Assembly: GCF_011440395.1 (NCBI RefSeq)
Contig: NZ_JAAOIX010000002.1
Span: 1-64,000 of the forward strand
DNA: 64,000 nucleotides
DNA from: Pseudomaricurvus alcaniphilus
GTDB lineage: Bacteria; Pseudomonadota; Gammaproteobacteria; Pseudomonadales; Cellvibrionaceae
Direction of reading: 5' to 3'
Positions 46,441 to 54,684 of this stretch are shown in pieces. The notes beneath the pieces are model-generated. The model had not been told where the DNA came from and searched no databases. It saw only the letters and a program-made list of their open reading frames with translations. The position numbers and the translations under genes are program-made. Positions within the stretch are counted from its first letter, which is position 1. Every line of letters begins with the position of its first letter.

Positions 46441-48036
46441 ATGCCCTCCCTCACGACAACTCAATTCGACACTATCATCGTCGGCGCCGGCAGCGCCGGC
46501 TGCGTACTCGCCAACCGGCTCTCCGCCGATCCCGCGCGGCAAGTACTACTGCTGGAAGCCGGTGGCAGCGACAACTGGCACTGGCTCCACATCCCGGTGG
46601 GCTACTTGTTTGCCATGGGCAATCCCCGTGCTGACTGGTGTTACTCCCTGACACCCCAAGCGGGCTTGAACGGCCGCACCCTGCCCTACCCCAGAGGCAG
46701 GGTGCTCGGTGGCTGCAGCGCCATTAACGGCATGATATACATGCGCGGCCAAAGCCAGGATTACGACAATTGGCAGCTACCCGGCTGGAGCTGGCAGGAG
46801 GTGTTGCCGCGCTTTCGCCGCTCGGAAAACTATTTTGCCGGCGCCAATGAGTTTCACGGCGCTAAGGGCGAGCTGCGGGTCGAAGAGCAACGGCTCAAGT
46901 GGGACATTCTCGACGCCTGGCAACAGGCCTGCACCGACTACGGCATTCCCCCCTGCCAGGATTTCAATACTGGCAACAACGAAGGCGTCGGGCTATTTCA
47001 TGTCAACCAAATCAACGGCGTACGCTGCTCTGCCAATCGGGCGTTTTTAAAACCCGTCAGGCAGCGTAAAAACCTCACCGTTGCCACCGGCGTAATGGTC
47101 GACAAACTGGTTTGGGAGGGCAGCCGCGTGGTCGGCGTCGACACTATCGCAAATGACAAACCACAGCGCATCCGCAGCGCAGGCCAGGTAATACTTTCGG
47201 CCGGTGCTGTGTCATCGCCTTGCATCTTGCAACGCAGTGGTGTGGGTGGCGAAACTCAATTGCAGCAGGCCGGCATCGTCTGCAAACGCAAACTGGAGGG
47301 AGTGGGGGGCAACCTGCAAGACCATTTGCAAATTCGCGTTCAGTTCCGGGTCGACAATGCCGTCACCCTCAACTGTCTCAATCGCAGCTGGCTGGGCAAA
47401 GCCAAAATGGGCCTGGAGTATCTACTGAAACGCTCCGGACCACTGTCCATGGCGCCGAGTCAACTGGGCGCCTTTTTCAAGTCCGATGAGTCATTGCAAA
47501 CACCGAACCTCGAGTACCACGTGCAACCCATGAGCGCCGACCAACTGGGCATCAAGTTACACCAGTTTCCTGGCATTACCGCCAGCGTCTGCAACCTGCG
47601 CCCCAGTAGTCGCGGCCGAGTGGACATCACTTCTGCGGACCCGGCCCAGCCGCCGCGGATTGACCCCAACTATTTAAGTACTGCGGATGATCAAAAAGTT
47701 GCCGCCCGCAGCATCGAAATCACCCGGGAAATCTCCCGCCAGCACAGCGCCCGGCAATTTAACCCGGTGGAAATCAAGCCCGGCCCACAGCTGCGCACGG
47801 AAGCCGAATTGGCGCGCGCCGCCGGCGATATTGCCACCACCATTTTTCATCCCGTGGGCACTTGTAAAATGGGAACAGACAATGACCAACTGGCCGTCAC
47901 CGATGCCCAACTGCGGGTCCGTGGCTTTGACAACTTATACATCGCCGATGCCTCGGTCATGCCAACCATCACCAGCGGCAATACCCATGCCCCCTTGGTA
48001 ATGATTGCCGAAACACTGGCGGAGATCCTTGCCTGA
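46441..48036 (+). CDS. GMC-family FAD-dependent oxidoreductase
   Basis: A 531-residue choline dehydrogenase/alcohol dehydrogenase-type flavoprotein. The FAD motif GAGSAG is at 15-20, followed by LLLEAGG, and the GMC signature 1 GRVLGGCSAINGMIYMRG is near 85-102. The active-site region IFHPVGTCKMG and SGNTHAPLVMIAE near the C-terminus supplies the catalytic His and second His/Asn. There is no signal peptide. The substrate cannot be read from the sequence. It is monocistronic. Confidence 0.94.
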   Translation: MPSLTTTQFDTIIVGAGSAGCVLANRLSADPARQVLLLEAGGSDNWHWLHIPVGYLFAMGNPRADWCYSLTPQAGLNGRTLPYPRGRVLGGCSAINGMIYMRGQSQDYDNWQLPGWSWQEVLPRFRRSENYFAGANEFHGAKGELRVEEQRLKWDILDAWQQACTDYGIPPCQDFNTGNNEGVGLFHVNQINGVRCSANRAFLKPVRQRKNLTVATGVMVDKLVWEGSRVVGVDTIANDKPQRIRSAGQVILSAGAVSSPCILQRSGVGGETQLQQAGIVCKRKLEGVGGNLQDHLQIRVQFRVDNAVTLNCLNRSWLGKAKMGLEYLLKRSGPLSMAPSQLGAFFKSDESLQTPNLEYHVQPMSADQLGIKLHQFPGITASVCNLRPSSRGRVDITSADPAQPPRIDPNYLSTADDQKVAARSIEITREISRQHSARQFNPVEIKPGPQLRTEAELARAAGDIATTIFHPVGTCKMGTDNDQLAVTDAQLRVRGFDNLYIADASVMPTITSGNTHAPLVMIAETLAEILA

Positions 48037-48120
48037 CCATTGCCGCCGGAGGTCTAATTTACTTTTGCACCCGCAAAACACCAATGAACTGACCTGACCG
48101 ATTCAAAATAGTTAATTATT

Positions 48121-48139
48121 ATAATGCCATCAGCATTAT
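48121..48139. promoter_or_regulatory. Inverted repeat before merR
   Basis: A perfect 7-5-7 inverted repeat ATAATGC-CATCA-GCATTAT ending 12 bp before the merR start. It could be an operator, or a transcript hairpin close to the ribosome site GGGAG. Confidence 0.45.
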
Positions 48140-48151
48140 CGGGAGCAACAC

Positions 48152-48538
48152 ATGACCAGAACAATCAGCAAAGTCGCAAAAGAGCTGCTTATCAACATAG
48201 AAACTATCCGTTTCTACGAGCGCAAGGGGCTGATTGAGCAACCAGTTAAGCCCGAGACAGGTTTTCGCCACTATCCCGATAAAACCGTTGACAGAATACG
48301 TTTTATTAAACGATCTCAGGAGCTGGGTTTTACCCTTGATGAAATAGCGCTATTGCTTAGCCTTGAAGAATCCCCCTGCCACAAAGTACAGGCGCTCGCC
48401 GAACACAAGTTAGAAACTGTTCAAGCCAAAATTAAAGACCTTAAACGCCTGCAGCAAGCACTCGTCAACATGCTGGAACAATGCGCCAAAAACGATGACA
48501 AGACGCACTGCCCCATTATCGACTCATTGCAGCCCTAA
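48152..48538 (+). CDS. merR: Mercury-responsive MerR-type regulator
   Basis: A 128-residue regulator with the MerR HTH (TISKVAKELLINIETIRFYERKGLI) and mercury-binding Cys76, Cys111 and Cys120. The spacing of 35 and 9 residues is the same as C82, C117 and C126 of Tn501 MerR, so mercury sensing is likely. Unlike in most mer operons, it is codirectional with, not divergent from, merT. The promoter between it and merT has a MerR-type palindrome. Confidence 0.92.
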   Translation: MTRTISKVAKELLINIETIRFYERKGLIEQPVKPETGFRHYPDKTVDRIRFIKRSQELGFTLDEIALLLSLEESPCHKVQALAEHKLETVQAKIKDLKRLQQALVNMLEQCAKNDDKTHCPIIDSLQP

Positions 48539-48555
48539 TCTTCCACCTGTTTTTC

Positions 48556-48587
48556 TTGACACCGTACCAAGGTACGGAATCTATACT
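48556..48587 (+). promoter_or_regulatory. MerR-type promoter/operator of merT
   Basis: -35 TTGACA at 48556, then the palindrome CCGTACC-AAGGTACGG-like CCGTACCAAGGTACGG (48562-48577), then -10 TATACT at 48582, with a 20-bp spacer. The long spacer with central dyad is the hallmark of MerR-family promoters, which the activator untwists. It closely resembles the mer operator CCGTAC-N4-GTACGG. Confidence 0.88.
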
Positions 48588-48616
48588 GCACGCCACAGGT
48601 ATAGGCGAGAACTGCA

Positions 48617-48967
48617 ATGCTTAAAAACAAAACACTCTGGTCGATCTTTGGCGGCTTTACCGCTGCGATAGGTGCAGGCTTGTGCTGCGCGGGACCTCTA
48701 ATACTTCTTTCGATCGGCGTTAGCGGAGCGTGGATTGCCAACCTGAGCACACTCGAGCCTTACCGCCCAGTATTTATTTTATTGGCTATTGCGCTCTTTG
48801 TTTGGGCAGGCTGGCAAATATTCCAGCCTGTATCACACTGTGCTCCGGCAATGGATTGTGCCTCGCCCGCTGTACGAAGAAAGCGAATTATCTTGTTTCT
48901 GGTTACGCTGCTTATTTCGCTGGGTTTTATTAGCAGCCCGTACTGGCTGCTTTTAATCGTTGAATAA
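48617..48967 (+). CDS. merT: Mercuric transport protein MerT
   Basis: An inner-membrane Hg(II) importer of 116 residues. Three membrane helices carry the Cys pair GLCCAGPL (Cys23, Cys24) in helix 1 and the cytoplasmic-loop pair Cys75 and Cys81, equivalent to C24/C25 and C76/C82 of Tn501 MerT. It normally passes mercury to MerA, which is missing here. Confidence 0.93.
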   Translation: MLKNKTLWSIFGGFTAAIGAGLCCAGPLILLSIGVSGAWIANLSTLEPYRPVFILLAIALFVWAGWQIFQPVSHCAPAMDCASPAVRRKRIILFLVTLLISLGFISSPYWLLLIVE

Positions 48968-48993
48968 TCACCAGAAAACTCAAGGGATAAACA

Positions 48994-49284
48994 ATGAATC
49001 CAGCTTTACTGGCAACACTAACACTACTTTTCAGTGCTGCAGCTCTCGCTGCTGACAAGATCGTCGTTCTTGAAGTACCGTCCATGAACTGCGCCATCTG
49101 TCCAATTACAGTAAAGAAGGCTTTGCACAATGTCGAAGGGTTATCGGATGTGCAGGTTAGCTACGCAAAGAAACTGGTGAAGGTTACTTTTGATGATTCA
49201 GCAACCAATACAGATGCATTGATCAGAGCAACCACCAATGCTGGCTACCCTGCAAAAGTTAAAAAGGGCAACAGCGATGAGTAA
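48994..49284 (+). CDS. merP: Periplasmic mercury-binding protein MerP
   Basis: A 96-residue HMA-domain protein with a signal peptide cleaved after about residue 20 (AALAA). The metal site MNCAIC has Cys33 and Cys36. It binds Hg(II) in the periplasm and hands it to MerT. It overlaps the next gene by 8 bp. Confidence 0.93.
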   Translation: MNPALLATLTLLFSAAALAADKIVVLEVPSMNCAICPITVKKALHNVEGLSDVQVSYAKKLVKVTFDDSATNTDALIRATTNAGYPAKVKKGNSDE

Positions 49285-49492
49285 GCCGATAATCCATGTA
49301 TCTGAATTAACTTGTCCGGAATGTGGGCATAAGAAGCACGAAACCATGCCCACGAATGTCTGCCAGTGGTACTACGAATGTGAAAATTGCCACAACCTGC
49401 TTAAACCACGGCAAGGTGATTGCTGTGTATACTGCTCCTACGGGTCGGTACCTTGCCCGCCAGTTCAGCAAGACAAGTCATGCTGCCCATGA
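49277..49492 (+). CDS. GDCCVxC-domain Cys-rich protein
   Basis: A 71-residue cytoplasmic protein with four Cys clusters: CPEC, CENC, GDCCVYC and CPP...CCP. The motif GDCCVYCSYGSVPCPP defines a small family often found in mer and ars loci. It has 11 Cys in 71 residues and could be a thiol sink or a zinc-ribbon protein. The ATG at 49277 lies inside the end of merP, so translation is probably coupled. Confidence 0.85.
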   Translation: MSKPIIHVSELTCPECGHKKHETMPTNVCQWYYECENCHNLLKPRQGDCCVYCSYGSVPCPPVQQDKSCCP

Positions 49493-49785
49493 CCGCACTG
49501 CCTGTTAGGCGCGCCGACTGAGACAAGGCTCCTCAGAGGCTTCACTATCCAGTTAATCAGACCACCCCGGTTTAACGGACAGGTTATCGCCATCTCCATC
49601 CGTTGAGCCGCGTCTTTGGCCAAAAACCAGCACACCTCCTCGGTAATTTTTCACACCTTACTAGCGCAAAACCTCACCGCCTTGCGCCCCCGTCTCTATT
49701 AAGGTTGTCATCGAGGCCAGGCGATCGGCGCGTCGCCATCGCCCACCTCGGCAACCTACACAACCAATCCTCCAGGGGGTGCAAC

Positions 49786-50289
49786 ATGATTACGACAATG
49801 CAAAAAGTTGGTGCGGGGCTGGTATTGATCCCGTCGCTGCTGATCGCGGGGTTGACGCCCGCTGAGGCCGGAGACCGCAAGGTTTACCCGGGATCCATGG
49901 GCGTAAAGTATTCCGGGCCCAACCCGGTTTATGCCTGGAGCGCCATCGGCAATCCGTCATCCAGTTCCTGGATGTACGTGGACCTGCCGGTGATCAACGA
50001 CGACACTACCAGTGGCATCGACTACACCCGCGTCGACGTGCTCGATCGGCACTACAGCAGCAATGTGCGCTGTTCCATTAATACCGCTTACTGGAACAAC
50101 ACCTACGACACCATGTACGGCTATTGGGGCCCCAATAAATACAGCACCGGCAGCAGCAACAACGCCCAGTACCTGTACACCGGCTCGGCCAGTCACGGTT
50201 CCACCCGGCACGAGTACTTCAGCTGCGCCATTCCGCCCACTTATTCGGGTAACCGCTCCTATATCGTTTCTTACACAGTGAGTGAATAA
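49786..50289 (+). CDS. Secreted protein of unknown function
   Basis: A 167-residue precursor with a signal peptide of about 28 residues (LVLIPSLLIAGLTPAEAG). The mature part is rich in Ser, Tyr, Asn and Thr with two Cys (VRCSIN and FSCAIPP) that may form a disulfide, and looks like an all-beta protein. The ATG at 49786 follows GGGGGT. I know no family. The next gene starts 61 bp later on the same strand, so they may be an operon. Confidence 0.75.
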   Translation: MITTMQKVGAGLVLIPSLLIAGLTPAEAGDRKVYPGSMGVKYSGPNPVYAWSAIGNPSSSSWMYVDLPVINDDTTSGIDYTRVDVLDRHYSSNVRCSINTAYWNNTYDTMYGYWGPNKYSTGSSNNAQYLYTGSASHGSTRHEYFSCAIPPTYSGNRSYIVSYTVSE

Positions 50290-50350
50290 ACCCGCCAACC
50301 GGGGGCGGCGGGGTTCCTTTATCGCCCCGCCCCCCTATACGGAGACCAAC

Positions 50351-51058
50351 ATGAAACACATCAACCCGCGCCGCATCGCACTGGTCGCCATTCCAGCCAG
50401 CGCCCTGGCACTAGGGCTGCTATGGGCACACTCCAACACCGTTCTGAACACGACGGTGGCGCCAGTAAAGAATTTGACGCCCGCAACCCTCGTAAAGCAA
50501 CCTCCCAAGACCGCGGCTATCCCGCCCGTTGCTGCCCACGACGAACAGGCAGCAGCTCAATTATCCAGCCTGCAAGCTGAAGTGCGTGAACTGCGCGACA
50601 TCGTCGCCGAGCTGGTTGATTACCAGGGCGAAGCGCAGCACGACCTTGCCCGCCTGCAGGCCGAAGCGGATATTGCTCCGCCGGCAAAAGGCGTCGACGA
50701 CGATACAGCCGATCCCTCGGCGGAGGCCGTTGAAGCCGAGCTTTACAGTCGCCAAATACTGATGGAAGAACTCCTGAACAACCAGGCGGTAGACGTACCC
50801 TGGGCAGAAACCACCCTCAGCCGCGTCAAATCCGGGTTCGAGCACGAACAACTGACAGGCTTTAACCTCAAGGAAAGCCGCTGCGGATCAAGCCTTTGCA
50901 AGCTGGAAGTGAGCATAGACCCCAAGCTGACTCCGGAGGAGGGGCTGCAGCGCCTGTCTACCCACCGCAGCTGGGACGGCGCCACCTTTGTCAAAGCCAA
51001 CGCCAGCGGCCAAACGGAGTTATACTTTGCCCGCGAGGGTCACCCGTTGCCGCAATAG
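50351..51058 (+). CDS. Membrane-anchored coiled-coil protein of unknown function
   Basis: A 235-residue protein with one N-terminal membrane helix (about 10-27), a Pro/Ala-rich linker, a coiled coil (about 65-105, LSSLQAEVRELRDIVAEL) and a compact C-terminal domain with a CGSSLC pair (ESRCGSSLCKLEV). That Cys pair recurs in several uncharacterised proteobacterial periplasmic proteins. The ATG at 50351 has GGAG upstream. The function is unknown. Confidence 0.72.
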   Translation: MKHINPRRIALVAIPASALALGLLWAHSNTVLNTTVAPVKNLTPATLVKQPPKTAAIPPVAAHDEQAAAQLSSLQAEVRELRDIVAELVDYQGEAQHDLARLQAEADIAPPAKGVDDDTADPSAEAVEAELYSRQILMEELLNNQAVDVPWAETTLSRVKSGFEHEQLTGFNLKESRCGSSLCKLEVSIDPKLTPEEGLQRLSTHRSWDGATFVKANASGQTELYFAREGHPLPQ

Positions 51059-51170
51059 TGTCGGCACCAGCCGTATAAAACACGCTCAGCGCCGCTATTG
51101 AAAAGTTTAAATGATCTGCCGGGCAGTCTCGCACGTACCACTGTGATCGAATCAATGGGAAGGCTCAGCA

Positions 51171-52160
51171 ATGAAAGTCGCCATTATCGGTGCCGGTATC
51201 AGCGGCCTCACCGCCGCACAGGGATTAATGGCGCGTGGCGTCGACGTCAAGGTATTTGAAAAGTCGCGCGGTGTCGGCGGGCGCCTGGCCACAAAGCGCC
51301 TCGAATGGGGTAACGTCGATATTGGCGCCCAGTATTTCACTGCCCGGGACCAGCGATTTCAAACGCGGGTTGCGCAATGGCAAGAGGACAAGGTTGCCGC
51401 TCGCTGGCATTTCCAGCCACACTCCCTATCAGCCGCCGGGCTTATCCCCTCCCCGGACTCAACCCTGCGCTACGTCGGCACGCCAAATATGAACAGCCTG
51501 GCCCAGGCGCTGGCCCGCGGGGTGGAGATCGACTTCAACACCCGCATCGACGCTTTGCACGCCAGTGCCAACGGCTGGACTCTTGTCACCGCTGACGGTC
51601 GGGCAGGCAAGCAACATTTTGACTGGGTGGTGCTGACTTTACCTGCCGAGCAAAGCGCAGCACTGTTGGCTGGCACAGCCATAGAGCAGCAAATCCCCAC
51701 ACAAGTTCATGAACCCTGCTGGGCCTTGGCCGTGGCAACTCGAGGCGATGTCCCTGCTGACATCCAGGGCATTTTCGGCGACGACGTGGTCTCCTGGGTC
51801 TCGCGCTTGTCCGCCCGTCCACAGCGACAGGCCAGCGAGCACTATGACGACCTGTGGCTGCTGCACTTCTCCGGCGACTGGTCAACGATCAACGGCAAGG
51901 ATACCGGCGTCGATATCGCGCAAGCCGGACTGGGCTGGCTGGCACAAGCCCTGCAGATGCCTGCGGCCAAACCACTGCAAGCTGTTTACCACTACAAGCA
52001 CTACTGGCGCTACGCCAGACTGAAGGACGACACCACAACGGCCTCCATCATCGCTGACAGATCCGCCGGCATTGCCGCCATCGGTGCCTGGTCGGCAGGT
52101 GGCAGGGTCGAGGGCGCTTACCTGTCCGGGCTGGATTTTGTCGATTATTTCTTTGCCTAA
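51171..52160 (+). CDS. FAD-dependent oxidoreductase, renalase-like
   Basis: A 329-residue flavoprotein. The N-terminal Rossmann fold VAIIGAGISGLTAAQGL (3-19) binds FAD, followed by FEKSRGVGGRLATKR, typical of renalase and amine-oxidase-like proteins. The C-terminal FAD contact is AIGAWSAGGRVEGAYLSGL. It precedes a photolyase-family gene by 125 bp; such pairings of small NAD(P)/FAD proteins with photolyase are common in proteobacteria. Confidence 0.9.
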   Translation: MKVAIIGAGISGLTAAQGLMARGVDVKVFEKSRGVGGRLATKRLEWGNVDIGAQYFTARDQRFQTRVAQWQEDKVAARWHFQPHSLSAAGLIPSPDSTLRYVGTPNMNSLAQALARGVEIDFNTRIDALHASANGWTLVTADGRAGKQHFDWVVLTLPAEQSAALLAGTAIEQQIPTQVHEPCWALAVATRGDVPADIQGIFGDDVVSWVSRLSARPQRQASEHYDDLWLLHFSGDWSTINGKDTGVDIAQAGLGWLAQALQMPAAKPLQAVYHYKHYWRYARLKDDTTTASIIADRSAGIAAIGAWSAGGRVEGAYLSGLDFVDYFFA

Positions 52161-52285
52161 ATCCGACTCAGGTTGCAGCGGTCATTATTGCCTCATGACA
52201 CCCTCAAGTTAGTAACCAAACCCGTTGCAGCGGCCAGCGCAACTATAACGGCAAAGCTTTAACCGGAACGAGCGGTAGTAAAACC

Positions 52286-53848
52286 ATGACACTAAAAAAA
52301 AGTTATCCCACAGTCCGCCTGCTTCTGGGCGACCAGCTCAATACCCGGCACAGCTGGTTTGGGTCTGCCGATGACAGCGTGCTTTATCTTATTGCCGAAA
52401 TCAAACAGGAAGCCAGCTACGTCAAGCACCATATCCAGAAGCTGTGCGCATTTTTCGCCGCTATGGAGACCTGCGCCAGGGAGCTGCACGATGCCGGCCA
52501 CCACGTATTGCACCTGACTCTCGATGACACCCACCATTTCGAAACCCTGGACGACCTGATTACGGCAATCTGCCAGCGTTTCTCAGCGCAAAAATTTCAA
52601 TACCAGCGACCCGATGAATACCGCTTGCGCCAGCAACTGGAGACGTTAAAGCTGGCAGGCACCATCGAAGTCGCAGAAGTCGACAGCGAACATTTTCTGC
52701 TTCCTTTTGACGACATGGCAGCGTATATAAAGCCGGGCCAGCACAACCGCATGGAAGTGTTCTATCGCAAAATGCGCAACCGATTCGGCATCCTGATGAA
52801 TGGCGATGAACCGCTGGGAGGAAAATGGAATTACGACGACGAAAATCGGGCCAAGCTAAAACCGGCTGATCTTCAACACATTCCCCAGCCGCTGGTTTTT
52901 AGCAATGATATTTCCGCCTATCTGGCGCGCATAAAAAAACACGACATTCCCAACTTCGGCTACTGTGACGACTCCCTGCTTTGGCCCGTTTCACGCTCCC
53001 AGGCCTTGCAGCTGCTCCGTCATTTTTGCCGCCACTGCCTGCCCATGTTTGGTCGTTTCCAGGACGCCATGACCTGCCAACACCCCGATCAATGGACGCT
53101 TTATCACTCGCGCTTGTCGTTCGCACTCAACAGCAAGATGCTGACACCAAAAGAGACCATTGCAGCTGCCCTCGAGGCCTACGAGCAGTCCAACGGTGCT
53201 ATTACACTGCCGCAAATCGAAGGCTTTGTCCGCCAAATACTGGGCTGGCGTGAATACGTACGCTGTGTGTACTGGGTCAATATGCCGGACTACCGCCAGC
53301 GCAACGGGCTGTCTGCCCAGCGTGACCTGCCGCGGTATTTTTGGGATGGCAATACCAACATGGAATGCATGAAGCAAGCCATCGACCAATCGCTGACCTA
53401 TGCTTACGCCCACCACATTCAACGCCTGATGATTACCGGAAATTTTTGTCTGCTGACCGGCATTCACCCGGATCAAGTGGACGCCTGGTATCTGGGCATC
53501 TACATCGATGCCATCGAGTGGGTTGAACTGCCCAATACGCGCGGCATGAGCCAGTTCGCTGATGGCGGTCTGGTGGCCACCAAGCCGTACTCAGCCGGGG
53601 GCAATTACGTCAATAAAATGAGTGATTATTGCAAGCACTGCCACTACAAGATCAAGGAAAAATCATCCGCCGACGCCTGCCCACTGAACAGCCTCTACTG
53701 GAATTTTATGCATACCCATCGCGACAAACTGGCTGGCAATCCTCGCATCGGCATGGTCTATCGCAGTTGGGACAAGCAGAGCAGTGAAAAGCAGCGTGCC
53801 ACGCTGGCGCGGGCCAAATGGTGTCTGCAGCACCTGGAGGACCTTTAG
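52286..53848 (+). CDS. phrB: Iron-sulfur cryptochrome/(6-4)-type photolyase (PhrB/CryB family)
   Basis: A 520-residue flavoprotein expected to repair (6-4) UV photoproducts. It starts with the alpha/beta antenna domain (VRLLLGDQLNTRHSWF), then the helical FAD domain. The four Cys ligands of the [4Fe-4S] cluster are at 361, 449, 452 and 465, spacing 88, 3 and 13. That equals the spacing of C350, C438, C441 and C454 in Agrobacterium PhrB. The family lacks the usual Trp triad but retains FAD. It converges with the CobN operon across 42 bp. Confidence 0.93.
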   Translation: MTLKKSYPTVRLLLGDQLNTRHSWFGSADDSVLYLIAEIKQEASYVKHHIQKLCAFFAAMETCARELHDAGHHVLHLTLDDTHHFETLDDLITAICQRFSAQKFQYQRPDEYRLRQQLETLKLAGTIEVAEVDSEHFLLPFDDMAAYIKPGQHNRMEVFYRKMRNRFGILMNGDEPLGGKWNYDDENRAKLKPADLQHIPQPLVFSNDISAYLARIKKHDIPNFGYCDDSLLWPVSRSQALQLLRHFCRHCLPMFGRFQDAMTCQHPDQWTLYHSRLSFALNSKMLTPKETIAAALEAYEQSNGAITLPQIEGFVRQILGWREYVRCVYWVNMPDYRQRNGLSAQRDLPRYFWDGNTNMECMKQAIDQSLTYAYAHHIQRLMITGNFCLLTGIHPDQVDAWYLGIYIDAIEWVELPNTRGMSQFADGGLVATKPYSAGGNYVNKMSDYCKHCHYKIKEKSSADACPLNSLYWNFMHTHRDKLAGNPRIGMVYRSWDKQSSEKQRATLARAKWCLQHLEDL

Positions 53849-53890
53849 AGGACCTTTAAGTTAGCCCGCAACCCACACCTGATCCAACCG

Positions 53891-54226
53891 CTATTGCTGC
53901 CCACCCACCAGGATCAGCTTGCCGGATTTTGGATCCCGATAGACCTGGCCCAACGCCTCCATGCCATTGGCCTGACCGCTGATCATATCTTTAATTGCCT
54001 CGGGTGCCTCGACCAGCTCACGCCCTTCCGCCACCTCCGTCTTGCGCTCGAGGTTAAAGTGCTGGCGCAGCTCCTGGCTTTGCGCGATCAAGGCCAGCAT
54101 CAACCCCAGGGCAAATACCAGCATCACATCCATGATATTGGCAAAACCGGTCAGAGGATCGTTGTCACCTTCACTAAAATGGCCGCTCTGCCAGGGCGGC
54201 GGAGTTGGCTGTTCAGGTTGCCGCAT
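53891..54226 (-). CDS. DUF2149 protein, probable ExbD-like partner
   Basis: A 111-residue protein with one membrane helix (about 30-50). It has the DUF2149 motif DPLTGFANIMDVMLVFALGL with Asp33 at the start of the helix, the position of the essential Asp in ExbD, TolR and MotB. The C-terminal 60 residues are probably periplasmic. The ATG at 54226 overlaps the upstream channel gene by 14 bp. It is the last gene of the B12-regulated cobN operon and would complete a two-component proton channel with its neighbour (inference). Confidence 0.85.
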   Translation of the reverse strand: MRQPEQPTPPPWQSGHFSEGDNDPLTGFANIMDVMLVFALGLMLALIAQSQELRQHFNLERKTEVAEGRELVEAPEAIKDMISGQANGMEALGQVYRDPKSGKLILVGGQQ

Positions 54227-54680
54227 GATGGTCACTCGCAGTAGTCATAGTGGTCATTTGGGCCCAGACCTGTTCGTACCAGCGCCGCCGGATACGGCTG
54301 ATGCAGTAGCTAAGCAGCCCTACCAGCAGGCCCACGACGGTGGTATCAAAGGCGACCGTCAAGGCGGTGGCGAGAATATCCATCTGCCCCGAGCCCAGAG
54401 CCGTGAGACCCGGCCCCAAAGGAATCAAGGTACCCATCAGGCCGAGAATGGGACCGCCACGGGCGAGCAGGTCAGAGCGCTCAAGGCGACGGTTGGCATA
54501 GCGGCCAAAGCGCTGCTGGCAGCCCGTTGTGTAGACCCGCAGCGAGACAAACCTTTCTGCCAGCAGCAAGCCAAGCTCCCACAGGGTCAATAGAACCGCC
54601 AGCGCCAGCGCCGCCAGCACCGGGTACAAAAGCAGGCCGACAAACTGGTGCAGGGCACCGAGCACAACTCCATGAAACAT
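54213..54680 (-). CDS. MotA/TolQ/ExbB-family proton channel protein
   Basis: A 155-residue inner-membrane protein with three helices. The core GPILGLMGTLIPLGPGLTAL followed by the third helix ALTVAFDTTVVGLLVGLLSY matches the channel signature of TolQ and ExbB. It is shorter than ExbB (about 240). The ATG at 54680 lies 4 bp after the cobN stop. With the DUF2149 protein it should use the proton motive force to drive a partner in the periplasm; that partner is probably the CobN-like protein in the same operon. Confidence 0.9.
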   Translation of the reverse strand: MFHGVVLGALHQFVGLLLYPVLAALALAVLLTLWELGLLLAERFVSLRVYTTGCQQRFGRYANRRLERSDLLARGGPILGLMGTLIPLGPGLTALGSGQMDILATALTVAFDTTVVGLLVGLLSYCISRIRRRWYEQVWAQMTTMTTASDHHAAT

Positions 54681-54684
54681 CTGC

